From assembly GCF_008123515.1 (NCBI RefSeq), contig NZ_VSSR01000052.1, forward strand, positions 54,216 to 118,215: a stretch of 64,000 nt of DNA, written 5' to 3'. Below are positions 17,565 through 26,584 of this stretch, in pieces. Numbering within the stretch: the stretch's first letter is position 1; each line of letters begins with the position of its first letter. Source of the DNA: Bradyrhizobium cytisi (GTDB lineage Bacteria > Pseudomonadota > Alphaproteobacteria > Rhizobiales > Xanthobacteraceae). The translations under genes were made by a program, and so were the position numbers. The notes under the pieces were generated by a model. The model did not search any database, was not told the DNA's origin, and was given only the letters and a program-made list of their open reading frames with translations.

Positions 17565-17679
17565 GGCCGGGCATAGCCGTTCGACGAACGGCGTCGCTTC
17601 CGCTCGCCTGTGCCCGGCCATCCACGTTCTTGCCGTGGAGGCAAAGTCGTGGATGCCCGGGACAAGCCCGGGCATGACG
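17560..17679. repeat. Palindromic intergenic repeat, family 3, copy B (expanded)
   Basis: Outer arms TCATGGCCGGGCA and TGCCCGGGACAAGCCCGGGCATGACG with the shared GGCCATCCACGTTCTTG core. It is longer than copies A and C by an insert containing GCCGTTCGACGAACGGC, itself a palindrome. It overlaps the first codons of pdeM. Confidence 0.8.
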
Positions 17680-17715
17680 ATGTGGATGGATCAGCGCGCC
17701 TCACTGGCAAATTCT

Positions 17716-20280
17716 CTACGACATCGCCTCTTTGACCAGCTCGTCGGCGGCTTCCGCCAGCAGCTCGTCGCCAGCTTCGCCATAAACTGACTCGCGGCCG
17801 ATTTCCAGCATCACGGGAACGGCGAGCGGGGAGACGTGGTCGAGTTCCCGGTGGGTGATGCGGCCCTGGATGCGGGTCAGCATGTCGCCGAGGCGGCGCA
17901 GATCAAGCAGCCCGGTGGCGGCATCGGCGCGCGCGGCGCGCAGCAGGACGTGGTCGGCCTGATGCTTGCGCAGCACGTCGTAGACGAGATCGGTCGAGAA
18001 CAGCACCTGGCGGCGGCTCTTCTCCTCGCCGGTGTGGCGGCGCGCGATCAGGCCGGAGATGATCGCGCAATTGCGGAAGGTGCGCTTCATCAGCGCCGAT
18101 TCGGCGAGCCAGGCCTCGAGATCGTCGCCGAGCATATCAGGGTGGAACAGCGCGTCGAGATCGAGCCTGCCATGCCGGATCATGAAGGACATGTCGCCGA
18201 GCGCCCAGATCGCCACCGCATATTCGTTGGCGACGAAGCCGAGCGGGCGGGCGCGAACGCGTTCCAGCCGCCGCGTCAGCAGCATGCCAAGGGTCTGGTG
18301 CGCGAGGCGGCCTTCGAAGGGATAGCAGACGATGTAATGCTTGCTGGCGCGCGGAAAGCTTTCCACCAACAGCTCGCGCACCGCAGGCACGCGCGAGACG
18401 TCCTTCTGCTGAGACAGCCAGTCGCGGACCTGCTCCGGCAGACTGGTCCATGCGCGCCCGTCGTCAAGCAGGCGGCGGACACGCTCGGCGAGATAGGTCG
18501 AGAGCGGAAACTTGCCGCCCATATAGGACGGCACCTTGGGGTCCTTGTCATGGGCGCGCGAGACAAAGACCTGATCCTCGACCAGGGTTTCGTAGCGGAC
18601 CACCTCGCCGCTGAACACGAAGGTGTCGCCGGGACTGAGGCCCTCGATGAAGGCCTCCTCGATCTCGCCGAGCAAACGGCCACCGCGCGCGATCACGCCC
18701 GTGGAGCCGGCACCACCGCCGCGCGAGCGCACCAGCCGCACCTTCAGCATGTCGTCCTCGACGATGGTGCCGACATTCATCCGGTAGCTCTGCCGCACTT
18801 TTGGATTGGCGACGCGCCAGCGGCCCTCCTTGTCCTGCTTGATGCGGGCGAAGCGCTCATAGGTCTTCAGCGCGTAGCCGCCGGACGCGACGAAGTCGAC
18901 GACGTCGTCGAAATCCTGCCGCGTGAGATCGGCGTAGGGCGCGGCGGTACGCACTTCGTCGTAAAGCTCCCCGGAGAAAAACGGCTCGCCGCAGGCGCAG
19001 CCGAGCACGTGCTGGGCCAGCACGTCGAGGGCACCAATGCGCAGGGGCGGCGTGTCCTGCGCATTTTCGGCGATGGCGTCGATGGCGACGCGGCACTCCA
19101 GCACCTCGAAGCGATTGGCCGGCACCAGCACGGCGCGCGAGGCTTCGTCGAGGCGATGGTTGGCGCGGCCGATCCGCTGCATCAGGCGCGACGCGCCCTT
19201 CGGTGCGCCGATATTGACGACGAGGTCGACATCGCCCCAGTCGACGCCGAGGTCTAGAGAGGACGTGCAGACCACGCCGCGCAATCTGCCGGCCGACATG
19301 GCGTCCTCGACCTTGCGCCGCTGCGCGACGTCGAGCGAGCCGTGATGCAGCGCGATTGCCAAGTTGTCGTCGTTCATGCTCCAGAGGTTCTGGAACAGCA
19401 TCTCGGCCTGGCTGCGGGTGTTGACGAACACCAGCGTGGTCTTGTTCGCCTTGATCAGCTGGTAGATTTCGGGAAGCGCGTGGCGCGCGCTGTGGCCGGC
19501 CCAGGGCAGGCGCTCGCGTGTATCCAGCATCTCTACCAACGGCGGCGCCGCGCCGCCGGCGATGACGATGTCGGCCGATACGGCCTGGTCTTTCGGTTGC
19601 GGCACCAGAAAGCGGGCCAGCGATTCCGGCTCGGCCACGGTCGCCGACAATCCGATGGCGCGCATATCGGGCGCCAGCCGCCACAGTCGCGCAAGGCCGA
19701 GCGACAAGAGATCGCCGCGCTTCGACGTCACCAGCGCATGCAGTTCGTCAAGCACGATGCGCCTGAGCGAGGAGAACAGGAACGGCGCGTCATCGGAGGA
19801 CAGCAGCAGCGCGAGCTGCTCGGGCGTCGTCAGCAAAACGTCCGGCGGATAGCGCCGCTGCCGCTGGCGCCGCGACACCGGCGTATCGCCGGTGCGGGTC
19901 TCGATCTTGATCGGCAGGCTCATCTCGGCGACCGGCCGCTCCAGATTGCGCGCGATGTCGACGGCGAGCGCTTTCAGCGGCGAGATGTAGAGGGTGTGCA
20001 GGCCGCCGCTGCGTTGCACGGCGCGGCCGGTGGAGACAACGGATTTCGCGGGAGAGGTCGGCGCGGCACTCAGCTCCACCAGCGTCGGCAAAAATCCGGC
20101 CAGCGTCTTGCCGGCGCCGGTCGGCGCGATCAGCAAGGCCGAGCGGTCCTCGCGCGCCTTCTCCAGCAGTGCGAGCTGATGCTCGCGCGGCGACCAGCCG
20201 CGGGCCGCAAACCACTTTTGGAAGCGGTCGGGCAGCAGCGTGGCCGGCTCGGCCGGGATTTTGAGGATGCGGGGCGGCAC
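17716..20280 (-). CDS. Ligase-associated DNA damage response DEXH-box helicase (Lhr-Core type)
   Basis: An 854-residue superfamily 2 helicase. Walker A is APTGAGKT near residues 51-58; the Walker B box reads LDELHAL. Helicase C contains TSSLDLGVDWGDVDLVVN and QRIGRANHR (motif VI). The Lhr winged-helix and Lhr-specific C-terminal region follows, including GDTFVFSGE. Length fits the ligase-associated Lhr-Core family (TIGR04121 by recollection), a 3'-5' DNA helicase. The GTG at 20280 (VPPRILKIP) is chosen because the upstream frame runs into the 3' end of the binding-protein gene; no strong ribosome site is visible, so the start is uncertain. pdeM follows downstream. Confidence 0.92.
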   Translation of the reverse strand: MPPRILKIPAEPATLLPDRFQKWFAARGWSPREHQLALLEKAREDRSALLIAPTGAGKTLAGFLPTLVELSAAPTSPAKSVVSTGRAVQRSGGLHTLYISPLKALAVDIARNLERPVAEMSLPIKIETRTGDTPVSRRQRQRRYPPDVLLTTPEQLALLLSSDDAPFLFSSLRRIVLDELHALVTSKRGDLLSLGLARLWRLAPDMRAIGLSATVAEPESLARFLVPQPKDQAVSADIVIAGGAAPPLVEMLDTRERLPWAGHSARHALPEIYQLIKANKTTLVFVNTRSQAEMLFQNLWSMNDDNLAIALHHGSLDVAQRRKVEDAMSAGRLRGVVCTSSLDLGVDWGDVDLVVNIGAPKGASRLMQRIGRANHRLDEASRAVLVPANRFEVLECRVAIDAIAENAQDTPPLRIGALDVLAQHVLGCACGEPFFSGELYDEVRTAAPYADLTRQDFDDVVDFVASGGYALKTYERFARIKQDKEGRWRVANPKVRQSYRMNVGTIVEDDMLKVRLVRSRGGGAGSTGVIARGGRLLGEIEEAFIEGLSPGDTFVFSGEVVRYETLVEDQVFVSRAHDKDPKVPSYMGGKFPLSTYLAERVRRLLDDGRAWTSLPEQVRDWLSQQKDVSRVPAVRELLVESFPRASKHYIVCYPFEGRLAHQTLGMLLTRRLERVRARPLGFVANEYAVAIWALGDMSFMIRHGRLDLDALFHPDMLGDDLEAWLAESALMKRTFRNCAIISGLIARRHTGEEKSRRQVLFSTDLVYDVLRKHQADHVLLRAARADAATGLLDLRRLGDMLTRIQGRITHRELDHVSPLAVPVMLEIGRESVYGEAGDELLAEAADELVKEAMS

Positions 20281-20330
20281 GGCTTCACAGGTAAGCCGTG
20301 GCGACGGGTTCGTCGAGGGGTGGGCAGCCC

Positions 20331-21560
20331 CTACTCCGACATCGGCTTGTCCGAGATATCCCAATCTTTGCCGCTGAAGATCGAGATGTAGAGCGTCTTC
20401 ATCGGCGTGTAGTCGTCGGGCGTATAGTCGTAGGTGACACCGTCGAGGAAATAGGGCGAGTGGAAGCCTTTCAGCGTCGAGGCCTGCTTCAGCACGTTGG
20501 CGCGGGTGAGCTCGTCGCCGCAACGGCGCAGGATCTCACCCATGGTGACGGCCTGGCCGTAGCCGGCGAACGCGATGGTGTTGTCTTGATCGATCGCCGG
20601 CGTGTACTTCTTGCGCAGCTCCTCGAACGCCATGACGTCGGGGTCCTTTTCCCATTTCGGCAGGCCGACTTCCTTGTTGTAGCGGATGGCGACGATGCCG
20701 GCGGCGTTCTCCAGGCCCGCGGCATTGAGGATCGAGCGGCCGGTTGAGCCCGCCGACAACAGCTGCAGCGGCTTCCAGCCGAGCTCGGCGACTTTCCGGA
20801 TCGACTGCGACGACGCCTTGCCGGTCGAGATATTGTAGAACACGTCGGCGCCCGACTTGGAGAGATTGATGAGCTGGGAATCGACGGTGGGATCGGTCAG
20901 GTCGTAAGTCTGCTCCATGATCACCGATGCGGTGCCGCCGGCATCGGCCAGCACCTTCTTGAACGGACCGAGGAAGTCGCGGCCGAAATCGTCGTTCTGG
21001 TAGAGGATGCCGACCTTGGCATTCGGCTTCACGGCGACGACATGCCGCGCCAGGATGCGCGCCTCGGTCGGATAGAGCGGCAGGCCCGCCATCGTCCACT
21101 TGAACTCTTTCGGGTTATTCCACTTCGACGCGCCGGTGTTGAGCAGCAGCTGCGGCACGCCCTTGGAGTTCAGGTATTTGTGCACGGCGGTCTGCGGCGC
21201 GGTGCCGAGCGAGCCGTAGAGCGCAAGCACCTCCTCCTGCTCGACCAGGCGCCGCGTCGCCTCGACGCATTTCGGTGCGCTGTAGGCGTCGTCCATGGTG
21301 AGAAAGTTGATCTTGCGCCCGTTGATGCCGCCCTTCTCGTTCAGCATCTGGAAATAGGCCTCGCCGATGCGCCCGAGCACGCCGTAGAGCGAGCCGGGAC
21401 CGGAATGCGGCACGGTCTGCCCGATCTTGATCTCGCTGTCGCTGGCGCCGGAATCGTATTTCTTCTCGGCGGCCCGGACTGAGGGCGCGGGCAGGACGGA
21501 TGCGGCAATGGTGGCGAGCGCGGCGGCGCTGACATCGCGCCGCGATGGATTTGTCGTCAT
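20331..21560 (-). CDS. ABC transporter substrate-binding protein (branched-chain amino acid/urea type)
   Basis: A 409-residue periplasmic binding protein of the Peripla_BP_6 (LivJ-like) family. The signal peptide (about 1-30) begins SRRDVSAAAL, a twin-arginine-like motif, ending PSVRA. The mature domain has IKIGQTVPHSGPGSLYG, ILYQNDDFGRDFLGPFK and TIAFAGYGQAVTMGEIL typical of the fold. The start at 21560 has GGGAGAG upstream. No permease or ATPase gene is near, so it is an orphan. It sits between two repair-linked genes: the helicase starts 50 bases after its stop. Ligand unknown. Confidence 0.9.
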   Translation of the reverse strand: MTTNPSRRDVSAAALATIAASVLPAPSVRAAEKKYDSGASDSEIKIGQTVPHSGPGSLYGVLGRIGEAYFQMLNEKGGINGRKINFLTMDDAYSAPKCVEATRRLVEQEEVLALYGSLGTAPQTAVHKYLNSKGVPQLLLNTGASKWNNPKEFKWTMAGLPLYPTEARILARHVVAVKPNAKVGILYQNDDFGRDFLGPFKKVLADAGGTASVIMEQTYDLTDPTVDSQLINLSKSGADVFYNISTGKASSQSIRKVAELGWKPLQLLSAGSTGRSILNAAGLENAAGIVAIRYNKEVGLPKWEKDPDVMAFEELRKKYTPAIDQDNTIAFAGYGQAVTMGEILRRCGDELTRANVLKQASTLKGFHSPYFLDGVTYDYTPDDYTPMKTLYISIFSGKDWDISDKPMSE

Positions 21561-21678
21561 TGTTGTTTCTCTCCCTAACGCGCGCATTGTGCTGGCTTCG
21601 CGGCACGGCTCGCAAGTAGGAAGTTCGTCGCTGGGCGGCGCAATGACGCTTAAATTGCCGGGTGTTTAGCGCCTAGAC

Positions 21679-22605
21679 TCAAGTTTTCTCGGCGACGACG
21701 ACGATACCGCGCACCGGCTCGTTGTTCTCGATGCGCGGCGACGCCGGCTCCAGCGTCAGCAGCTTCAGCCCGGCCTTCGCAAGCGCGCCGCGGACATATT
21801 CCGCCGCATGGGCATAGCGCAGGCCTTCGCCGAGCACGATGCCGCTGCCGTCATGCGTCTCCAGCGTGAAGGCGAGCACGCCGCCTGACACCAGCACGCG
21901 CCTGGCTTCGGTGAGCACCGGCGCAAGGTCTGAGAGATAGACGAACGCGTCCGCGGCGACGACGAGGTTCGCGCTGGCATCGGCCTTGCTGCGCAGGCCC
22001 TCGATCATGTCGGCGACTTCGAGCTCAGCATAGAGTGTAGTGGCGCGCGCTTCCTTGATCATGCCGGGCGACAGATCGATGCCGATGAAATGGTCGACCT
22101 GTCTGGCGAAGGCCGCTGCCGCGAGTCCCGTGCCGCAGCCGAGGTCGATGGCGCGCTTGAACAGGGCCGGCTTCTTCGCGGCGCCGCGGGCGGCCAGCAC
22201 CGCCTTGAAAATCAGCGACGGCGCGCGATAGCCGAGATCGTTGACCAGTGTGTGCTCGAAGCGCGGCGCATATTGGTCGAACAGCGCCTGCACATAGGCT
22301 TTTGGCATCTCCGCCATCTCGGTGTCGCCGAGCCGTATCAGATGCAGGCGGGCGCCGTGCTGGTCCCCGGGATCGCACCGGCGCGCTTCGCGGAACGCCG
22401 CAATCGCCTTGTCGCGCTCGCCGAGCTGCTGGCGGATCTCGCCGAGCGTGAACCAGGCCGAGGTGAAGTCAGGCGCAAGCTCGATTGCCTGTTCGATGAG
22501 ATCGGCGGCGGCGGGCAGATCGCCCTTGAGCTGGAGGTCGCGCGCGAACTCGAAACGGCGGTCGGCCATGAGATCGCCGGAGGTCAGAAACAGGCGGAGC
22601 GGCAT
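21679..22605 (-). CDS. TPR-containing class I SAM-dependent methyltransferase
   Basis: A 308-residue protein. Residues about 14-80 form tetratricopeptide-like helices (FARDLQLKGDLPAAADLIEQ, AWFTLGEIRQQLGERDKAI). A linker YVQALFDQYAPRFEHTL leads into a Rossmann methyltransferase whose SAM loop AIDLGCGTG is at 152-160, followed by GIDLSPGMI and VVAADAFVYL. The architecture is common in rhizobia; the acceptor is not known. An alternative start is ATG at 22569. It is the first gene of the minus-strand run that continues to the binding protein, helicase and pdeM, and faces the exonuclease-ligase pair across only 64 bases. Confidence 0.85.
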   Translation of the reverse strand: MPLRLFLTSGDLMADRRFEFARDLQLKGDLPAAADLIEQAIELAPDFTSAWFTLGEIRQQLGERDKAIAAFREARRCDPGDQHGARLHLIRLGDTEMAEMPKAYVQALFDQYAPRFEHTLVNDLGYRAPSLIFKAVLAARGAAKKPALFKRAIDLGCGTGLAAAAFARQVDHFIGIDLSPGMIKEARATTLYAELEVADMIEGLRSKADASANLVVAADAFVYLSDLAPVLTEARRVLVSGGVLAFTLETHDGSGIVLGEGLRYAHAAEYVRGALAKAGLKLLTLEPASPRIENNEPVRGIVVVAEKT

Positions 22606-22669
22606 TGGGAACCAGGAAGCGAAGCGGGTGGCGACTCGAAGATGCGGTGGAGCGACCTATATATCAGGC

Positions 22670-23707
22670 ATGCGGCCGCAAGACATCCTGTTGCCAACTG
22701 CTGACGGCCTGTGCTGCAGGCCCGGCAAATTCCATATCGATCCCATCCGCCCGGTCGAGCGGGCCGTGATCACTCACGGCCATTCCGACCATGCCCGCGC
22801 GGGCCATGGCGCCGTGCTGGCGACGCAAGAAACGCTGGACATGATGCGGCTGCGCTATGGTGAGAATTTTGCCGGCTCGACGCAGACCATCAGCTATGGC
22901 GAGGAAATCCGGCTCGGCGACACAAGCGTGAAATTCCACCCGGCCGGTCATGTGCTCGGCTCGGCGCAAATCGCTGTCACCTGCAACGGCACCTGCATTG
23001 TCGCCTCCGGCGACTACAAGGACGCGCCCGACCCGACCTGCGTACCGTTCGAGTTGGTGCCCTGCGACGTCTTCATCACCGAGGCCACCTTTGGCCTGCC
23101 GGTATTTCGCCATGGCGACGCCGCGGACGAGGTGAACAAGCTGCTGGCCTCCGTCGCCTTGTTTCCCGAGCGTGCGCATCTGGTCGGCGCCTACTCGCTC
23201 GGCAAAGCCCAGCGCGTGATCGCGCTGCTGCGCCAGGCCGGCTACGACGCGCCGATCTATCTGCATGGCGCGATGGAGTCGATCACGCATTACTACCAGA
23301 GCCGCGGCATCGACCTCGGCGAGCTCAGGCCGGTGATGGGCGTGAAGAAGGCGGCGCTCGCCGGCACCATCACGCTCGCACCGCCCTCGGCCACATCCGA
23401 CATCTGGACGCGGCGCTTCCCCGATCCCGTCACCGCGTTCGCATCGGGGTGGATGCGCGTGCGTGCCCGCGCGCGGCAGCGCGGCATCGAATTGCCGCTG
23501 GTGATCTCCGATCACGCCGATTGGGACGGCCTCACCGCGACGATCACTGCGACCGGCGCCGGCGAGATCTGGGTCACCCACGGCCAGGAAGACGCGCTGG
23601 TGCATTGGTGCAAGTCGCGTGGCTTGCGGGCGCAGCCGCTCGATCTCGTCGGCTATGGCGAGGAGGAGGAGAGCGAGACGCCGGTTCAGGGCGAGGCCGA
23701 GGCATGA
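22670..23707 (+). CDS. Ligase-associated DNA damage response exonuclease (MBL/beta-CASP-like)
   Basis: A 345-residue metallo-beta-lactamase-fold nuclease. The metal motif THGHSDHA is at residues 35-42, with HPAGHVLGSAQ, SGDYKDAPDPTC, ITEATFG, and the late ISDHADWDGL and WVTHGQ blocks. This is the Exo member of the Lhr/MPE/Exo/LIG repair set (TIGR04122 by recollection). The ATG at 22670 is the first that gives the conserved N-terminus MRPQDILLPT. The stop overlaps the start of the ligase gene by four bases (ATGA), so the two are translationally coupled. Confidence 0.9.
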   Translation: MRPQDILLPTADGLCCRPGKFHIDPIRPVERAVITHGHSDHARAGHGAVLATQETLDMMRLRYGENFAGSTQTISYGEEIRLGDTSVKFHPAGHVLGSAQIAVTCNGTCIVASGDYKDAPDPTCVPFELVPCDVFITEATFGLPVFRHGDAADEVNKLLASVALFPERAHLVGAYSLGKAQRVIALLRQAGYDAPIYLHGAMESITHYYQSRGIDLGELRPVMGVKKAALAGTITLAPPSATSDIWTRRFPDPVTAFASGWMRVRARARQRGIELPLVISDHADWDGLTATITATGAGEIWVTHGQEDALVHWCKSRGLRAQPLDLVGYGEEEESETPVQGEAEA

Positions 23708-25392
23708 ACCGCTTCGCCGAGCTCTTGGACCGTCTCGCCTACGAGCCCGGCCGCAACAACAAGCTGCGCCTGCTCGCGGGCTACTTTCGCGAAGTTGGCG
23801 ATCCCGACCGCGGCTACGCACTGGCCGCGCTCACCGGCGCGCTCAGCTTCAAGCATGCCAAGCCGGCGCTGATCCGCGATCTCATTGCGTCGCGCACGGA
23901 TGAGGTGCTGTTCGGGCTGAGTTACGATTATGTCGGCGATCTCTCGGAGACGGTGGCGCTGATGTGGCCGCGGGCGGCCCTGGCCGCCCACAACAACCCG
24001 CCTCCCCCGACCCTCACCGAGGTCGTCACCACGCTGCGCACGCTCGGCAAGACCGAATTGCCGAAGCAGCTCGAACGCTGGCTCGACGAGCTCGACGAGA
24101 CCGGCCGCTGGGCGCTGCTCAAGCTCGTCACCGGCGCGTTGCGCATCGGCATCTCCGCACGCCTGGCGAAGACCGCGGCCGCCGCGCTCGGCGACAAGGA
24201 CCCGCATGAGGTCGAGCTGATCTGGCCGGGCCTCAGCCCCCCCTATCTCGACTTGTTCGCCTGGCTGGAAGGCCGCGGTGAAAAGCCGGTCAATCGCGAT
24301 CCCGCGCCGTTCCGCCCCGTGATGCTGGCGCATGCGATCGAGGACGGCGATTTCGCGAGCCTCGATCCCGCCGACTACGTCGCCGAATGGAAATGGGACG
24401 GCATCCGCGTGCAGGCGGTGGCCGGCCGCGACGAGCGCGGGCAAATCACGCCGCGACTTTATTCGCGCACCGGCGAGGACATCACCGGGAGCTTTCCGGA
24501 CCTGGTGCCGTCTTTGCGCCTGCCGGGCGCGATCGACGGCGAGCTGCTGATCCTGCGCGAAGGGCGCGTCCAGAGCTTCAACGTCCTGCAACAACGCCTC
24601 AACCGCAAGGTCGTCTCGCTAAGACTGATCAAGGAGTTCCCGATCCACCTTCGCGCTTACGATCTGCTCGGCGACGACGAGAACGATCTGCGCGAGCTGC
24701 CGTTCGCCGAACGGCGCGAGCGGCTGGAGACGTTCGTCGCAAAGCTTGGCGATCCCCGCATCGATCTGTCGCCCACCGTCGACTTCGCAAGCTGGGACGC
24801 ACTCACCGCCGCCCGCGCCGATCCCGCGAGCGCTGGTGCGGGCGCGGATGCCGACGCCGTCGAGGGCGTGATGCTGAAGCGGCGCGACGCGCCCTATCTA
24901 CCGGGACGGCCGAAAGGGCCGTGGTGGAAGTGGAAGCGGGATCCGCACATCATCGATGCCGTGCTGATGTATGCGCAGCGCGGCCACGGCAAGCGTTCGT
25001 CCTATTATTCCGACTATACTTTTGGCGTCTGGACCGAGACCGAGAACGGCGACGAGCTGGTGCCGGTCGGAAAAGCCTATTTCGGCTTCACCGACGAGGA
25101 GCTGCTGCAGATCGACCGCTTCGTCCGCCGCAACACCACCGAAAAGTTCGGCCCCGTCCGCCATGTCGTGCACGAGGGCGACAAGGGGTTGGTGCTGGAG
25201 GTCGCCTTCGAGGGGCTGCAGCGCTCGCCGCGGCACAGATCCGGTGTCGCCATGCGCTTTCCCCGCATCAGCCGGCTGCGCTGGGACAAGCCGCCGCGGG
25301 AGGCCGACCGGCTGGAAACGCTGGAAAGAATGCTGAAGGCGGACGAATCCCTACCAACAATTAAGGTTGCAGGATCCGCCGATGGCCATTGA
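23704..25392 (+). CDS. Cisplatin damage response ATP-dependent DNA ligase
   Basis: A 562-residue ATP-dependent DNA ligase. Residues 1-200 form the N-terminal DNA-binding domain (RLAYEPGRNNKLRLLAGYF). The adenylation motif I is EWKWDGIR with the nucleophilic lysine at 230. Further motifs are DGELLI, VEGVMLKRRDAPYLPGR (motif IV) and WWKWKRDP (motif V). The OB-fold C-terminal domain ends with HRSGVAMRFPRISRLRWDK. Length and motif layout match the bacterial ligase linked to Lhr-Core, MPE and Exo (TIGR04120 by recollection), separate from NHEJ LigD. It starts inside the exonuclease stop. Confidence 0.93.
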   Translation: MNRFAELLDRLAYEPGRNNKLRLLAGYFREVGDPDRGYALAALTGALSFKHAKPALIRDLIASRTDEVLFGLSYDYVGDLSETVALMWPRAALAAHNNPPPPTLTEVVTTLRTLGKTELPKQLERWLDELDETGRWALLKLVTGALRIGISARLAKTAAAALGDKDPHEVELIWPGLSPPYLDLFAWLEGRGEKPVNRDPAPFRPVMLAHAIEDGDFASLDPADYVAEWKWDGIRVQAVAGRDERGQITPRLYSRTGEDITGSFPDLVPSLRLPGAIDGELLILREGRVQSFNVLQQRLNRKVVSLRLIKEFPIHLRAYDLLGDDENDLRELPFAERRERLETFVAKLGDPRIDLSPTVDFASWDALTAARADPASAGAGADADAVEGVMLKRRDAPYLPGRPKGPWWKWKRDPHIIDAVLMYAQRGHGKRSSYYSDYTFGVWTETENGDELVPVGKAYFGFTDEELLQIDRFVRRNTTEKFGPVRHVVHEGDKGLVLEVAFEGLQRSPRHRSGVAMRFPRISRLRWDKPPREADRLETLERMLKADESLPTIKVAGSADGH

Positions 25393-25467
25393 CGGGGAAA
25401 TGCGGGTTCCCCATGTCCCCCGCCGTGACCTATAATCGGGACGAATCCCCGCGAGGAGTTTTCTGAG

Positions 25468-25770
25468 ATGGCCCACGACGTCAGAGATTTGCCGGCCGGC
25501 CGCAGCGATGGCCTGCACCGCTTTCTCGGCGGCTCGCCGCTGGCGGTCGCGTTTCGCCTGGTGCTGCTCTCGATCCTGGTCGGCGTCGTGCTGGCCGCGA
25601 TCGGCTTCGATCCGTGGAATATCCTCATCAGCATTCGTCTGCTGTTCCAGCGGCTGTGGGATCTCGGCTTCGATGCCGTGAGCTGGCTGTGGCGCTACTT
25701 CCTGCTCGGCGCGGTTATCGTGATCCCGATCTGGCTGCTGTCGCGCGTGTTCGGCTCGCCGCGCCGCTAA
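25468..25770 (+). CDS. DUF6460 small membrane protein
   Basis: A 100-residue protein with two hydrophobic segments at about 27-47 (VAFRLVLLSILVGVVLAAIG) and 69-91 (LWRYFLLGAVIVIPIWLL), separated by a tryptophan-rich amphipathic stretch (DPWNILISIRLLFQRLWDLGF). The pattern matches DUF6460 as I recall it, conserved in Bradyrhizobium-like genomes with no known function. AGGAG lies 11 bases before the ATG. It stands alone 75 bases after the ligase gene. Confidence 0.75.
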   Translation: MAHDVRDLPAGRSDGLHRFLGGSPLAVAFRLVLLSILVGVVLAAIGFDPWNILISIRLLFQRLWDLGFDAVSWLWRYFLLGAVIVIPIWLLSRVFGSPRR

Positions 25771-25781
25771 GTCGTTATTTT

Positions 25782-25831
25782 TGAGCATGATCTTGTCGGA
25801 GAATCGCTTCACACTTTTCCGGATCATGCTC
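25782..25831. repeat. Short palindromic repeat (GAGCATGATC type)
   Basis: GAGCATGATC and GGATCATGCTC are inverted around a TCGCTTCACACTTTTCC core. I recognise this as a common Bradyrhizobium intergenic element; only one copy of this exact form is in the window. Confidence 0.7.
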
Positions 25832-25848
25832 CAGGGAGTGCGCAGCAG

Positions 25849-26583
25849 ATGCAACTGCGTTTCGTCGGCTGCGGTGATGCCTTCGGCTCGGGCGGCAGGC
25901 TCAACACCTGTTTCCACGTTTCAGGGCGCGAAACGAATTTCCTGATCGATTGCGGCGCGTCGGCCCTGCCGGCGCTGAAGCGGCTCGAGATCGATCGCAA
26001 CGACATCGATCTCATCCTGATCACGCATTTCCACGGCGACCATTTTGCCGGCTTGCCCTTCCTTGTGCTCGATGCCCAATTCTCGCGGCGGACGCGGCCG
26101 CTCACCATCGCGGGTCCGCAAGGCATCGAGACGCGGCTGACGCAGGTGATGGAAGCGCTGTTCGAGCATTCCTCGAAGACCAAGCAGCGCTTCGCACTGA
26201 ACATCGTCGAACTCGCCCCCGAACAAAGCCAAAGCTTCGGCCCGGTGAATGTGACGCCCTATCCTGTCGTGCATGGCGAATCCGGCGGGCCCTTCCTCGC
26301 CTATCGCGTCGAGGCCGAAGGCCGCACGCTGGCCTACAGCGCAGACACCGAATGGACGGAGACGCTCTTTCCGCTGGCGCACGGCGCGGACCTTTTCATT
26401 GCCGAAGCGTATATGTACGACAAGGTGGTCAAGAACCATCTCAGCCTGAAAACCCTGGAACAGCATTTGCCAGCCATCGGCGCAAAACGTCTTGTCCTCA
26501 CCCATATGAGCGACGACGTGCTGTCGCGTCTCGATGACATCGAACATCTCGCTGCCGAAGACGGCATGGTGCTGGTGTTCTGA
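25849..26583 (+). CDS. MBL-fold metallo-hydrolase (RNase Z/phosphodiesterase-like)
   Basis: A 244-residue protein starting LRFVGCGDAFGSGGRLNT, the N-terminal block of RNase Z-like MBL enzymes. The full metal motif THFHGDHFAGLP is at residues 59-70; YSADTEWTETL and LVLTHMS provide the remaining ligands. It lacks the exosite of tRNase Z and is shorter, so it is more likely a cyclic-nucleotide phosphodiesterase-like or general hydrolase. The next gene (MATE) starts one base after its stop, implying cotranscription. Confidence 0.85.
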   Translation: MQLRFVGCGDAFGSGGRLNTCFHVSGRETNFLIDCGASALPALKRLEIDRNDIDLILITHFHGDHFAGLPFLVLDAQFSRRTRPLTIAGPQGIETRLTQVMEALFEHSSKTKQRFALNIVELAPEQSQSFGPVNVTPYPVVHGESGGPFLAYRVEAEGRTLAYSADTEWTETLFPLAHGADLFIAEAYMYDKVVKNHLSLKTLEQHLPAIGAKRLVLTHMSDDVLSRLDDIEHLAAEDGMVLVF

Positions 26584-26584
26584 C

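Noticed and set aside
17716..20523. Longer helicase start at 20523
   Set aside because: The extra 81 codons overlap the 3' end of the binding-protein gene and read as low-complexity His/Arg/Leu sequence. GTG at 20280 is more likely.
20331..21560. Complete ABC transporter near the binding protein
   Set aside because: No permease or ATPase gene occurs within several kilobases on either side; the binding protein is an orphan in this window.
22606..22669. LexA box between repair arms
   Set aside because: No GTTC-N7-GTTC or GAAC-N7-GAAC pair was found; a GGAAC/GAAG pair has the wrong second half.
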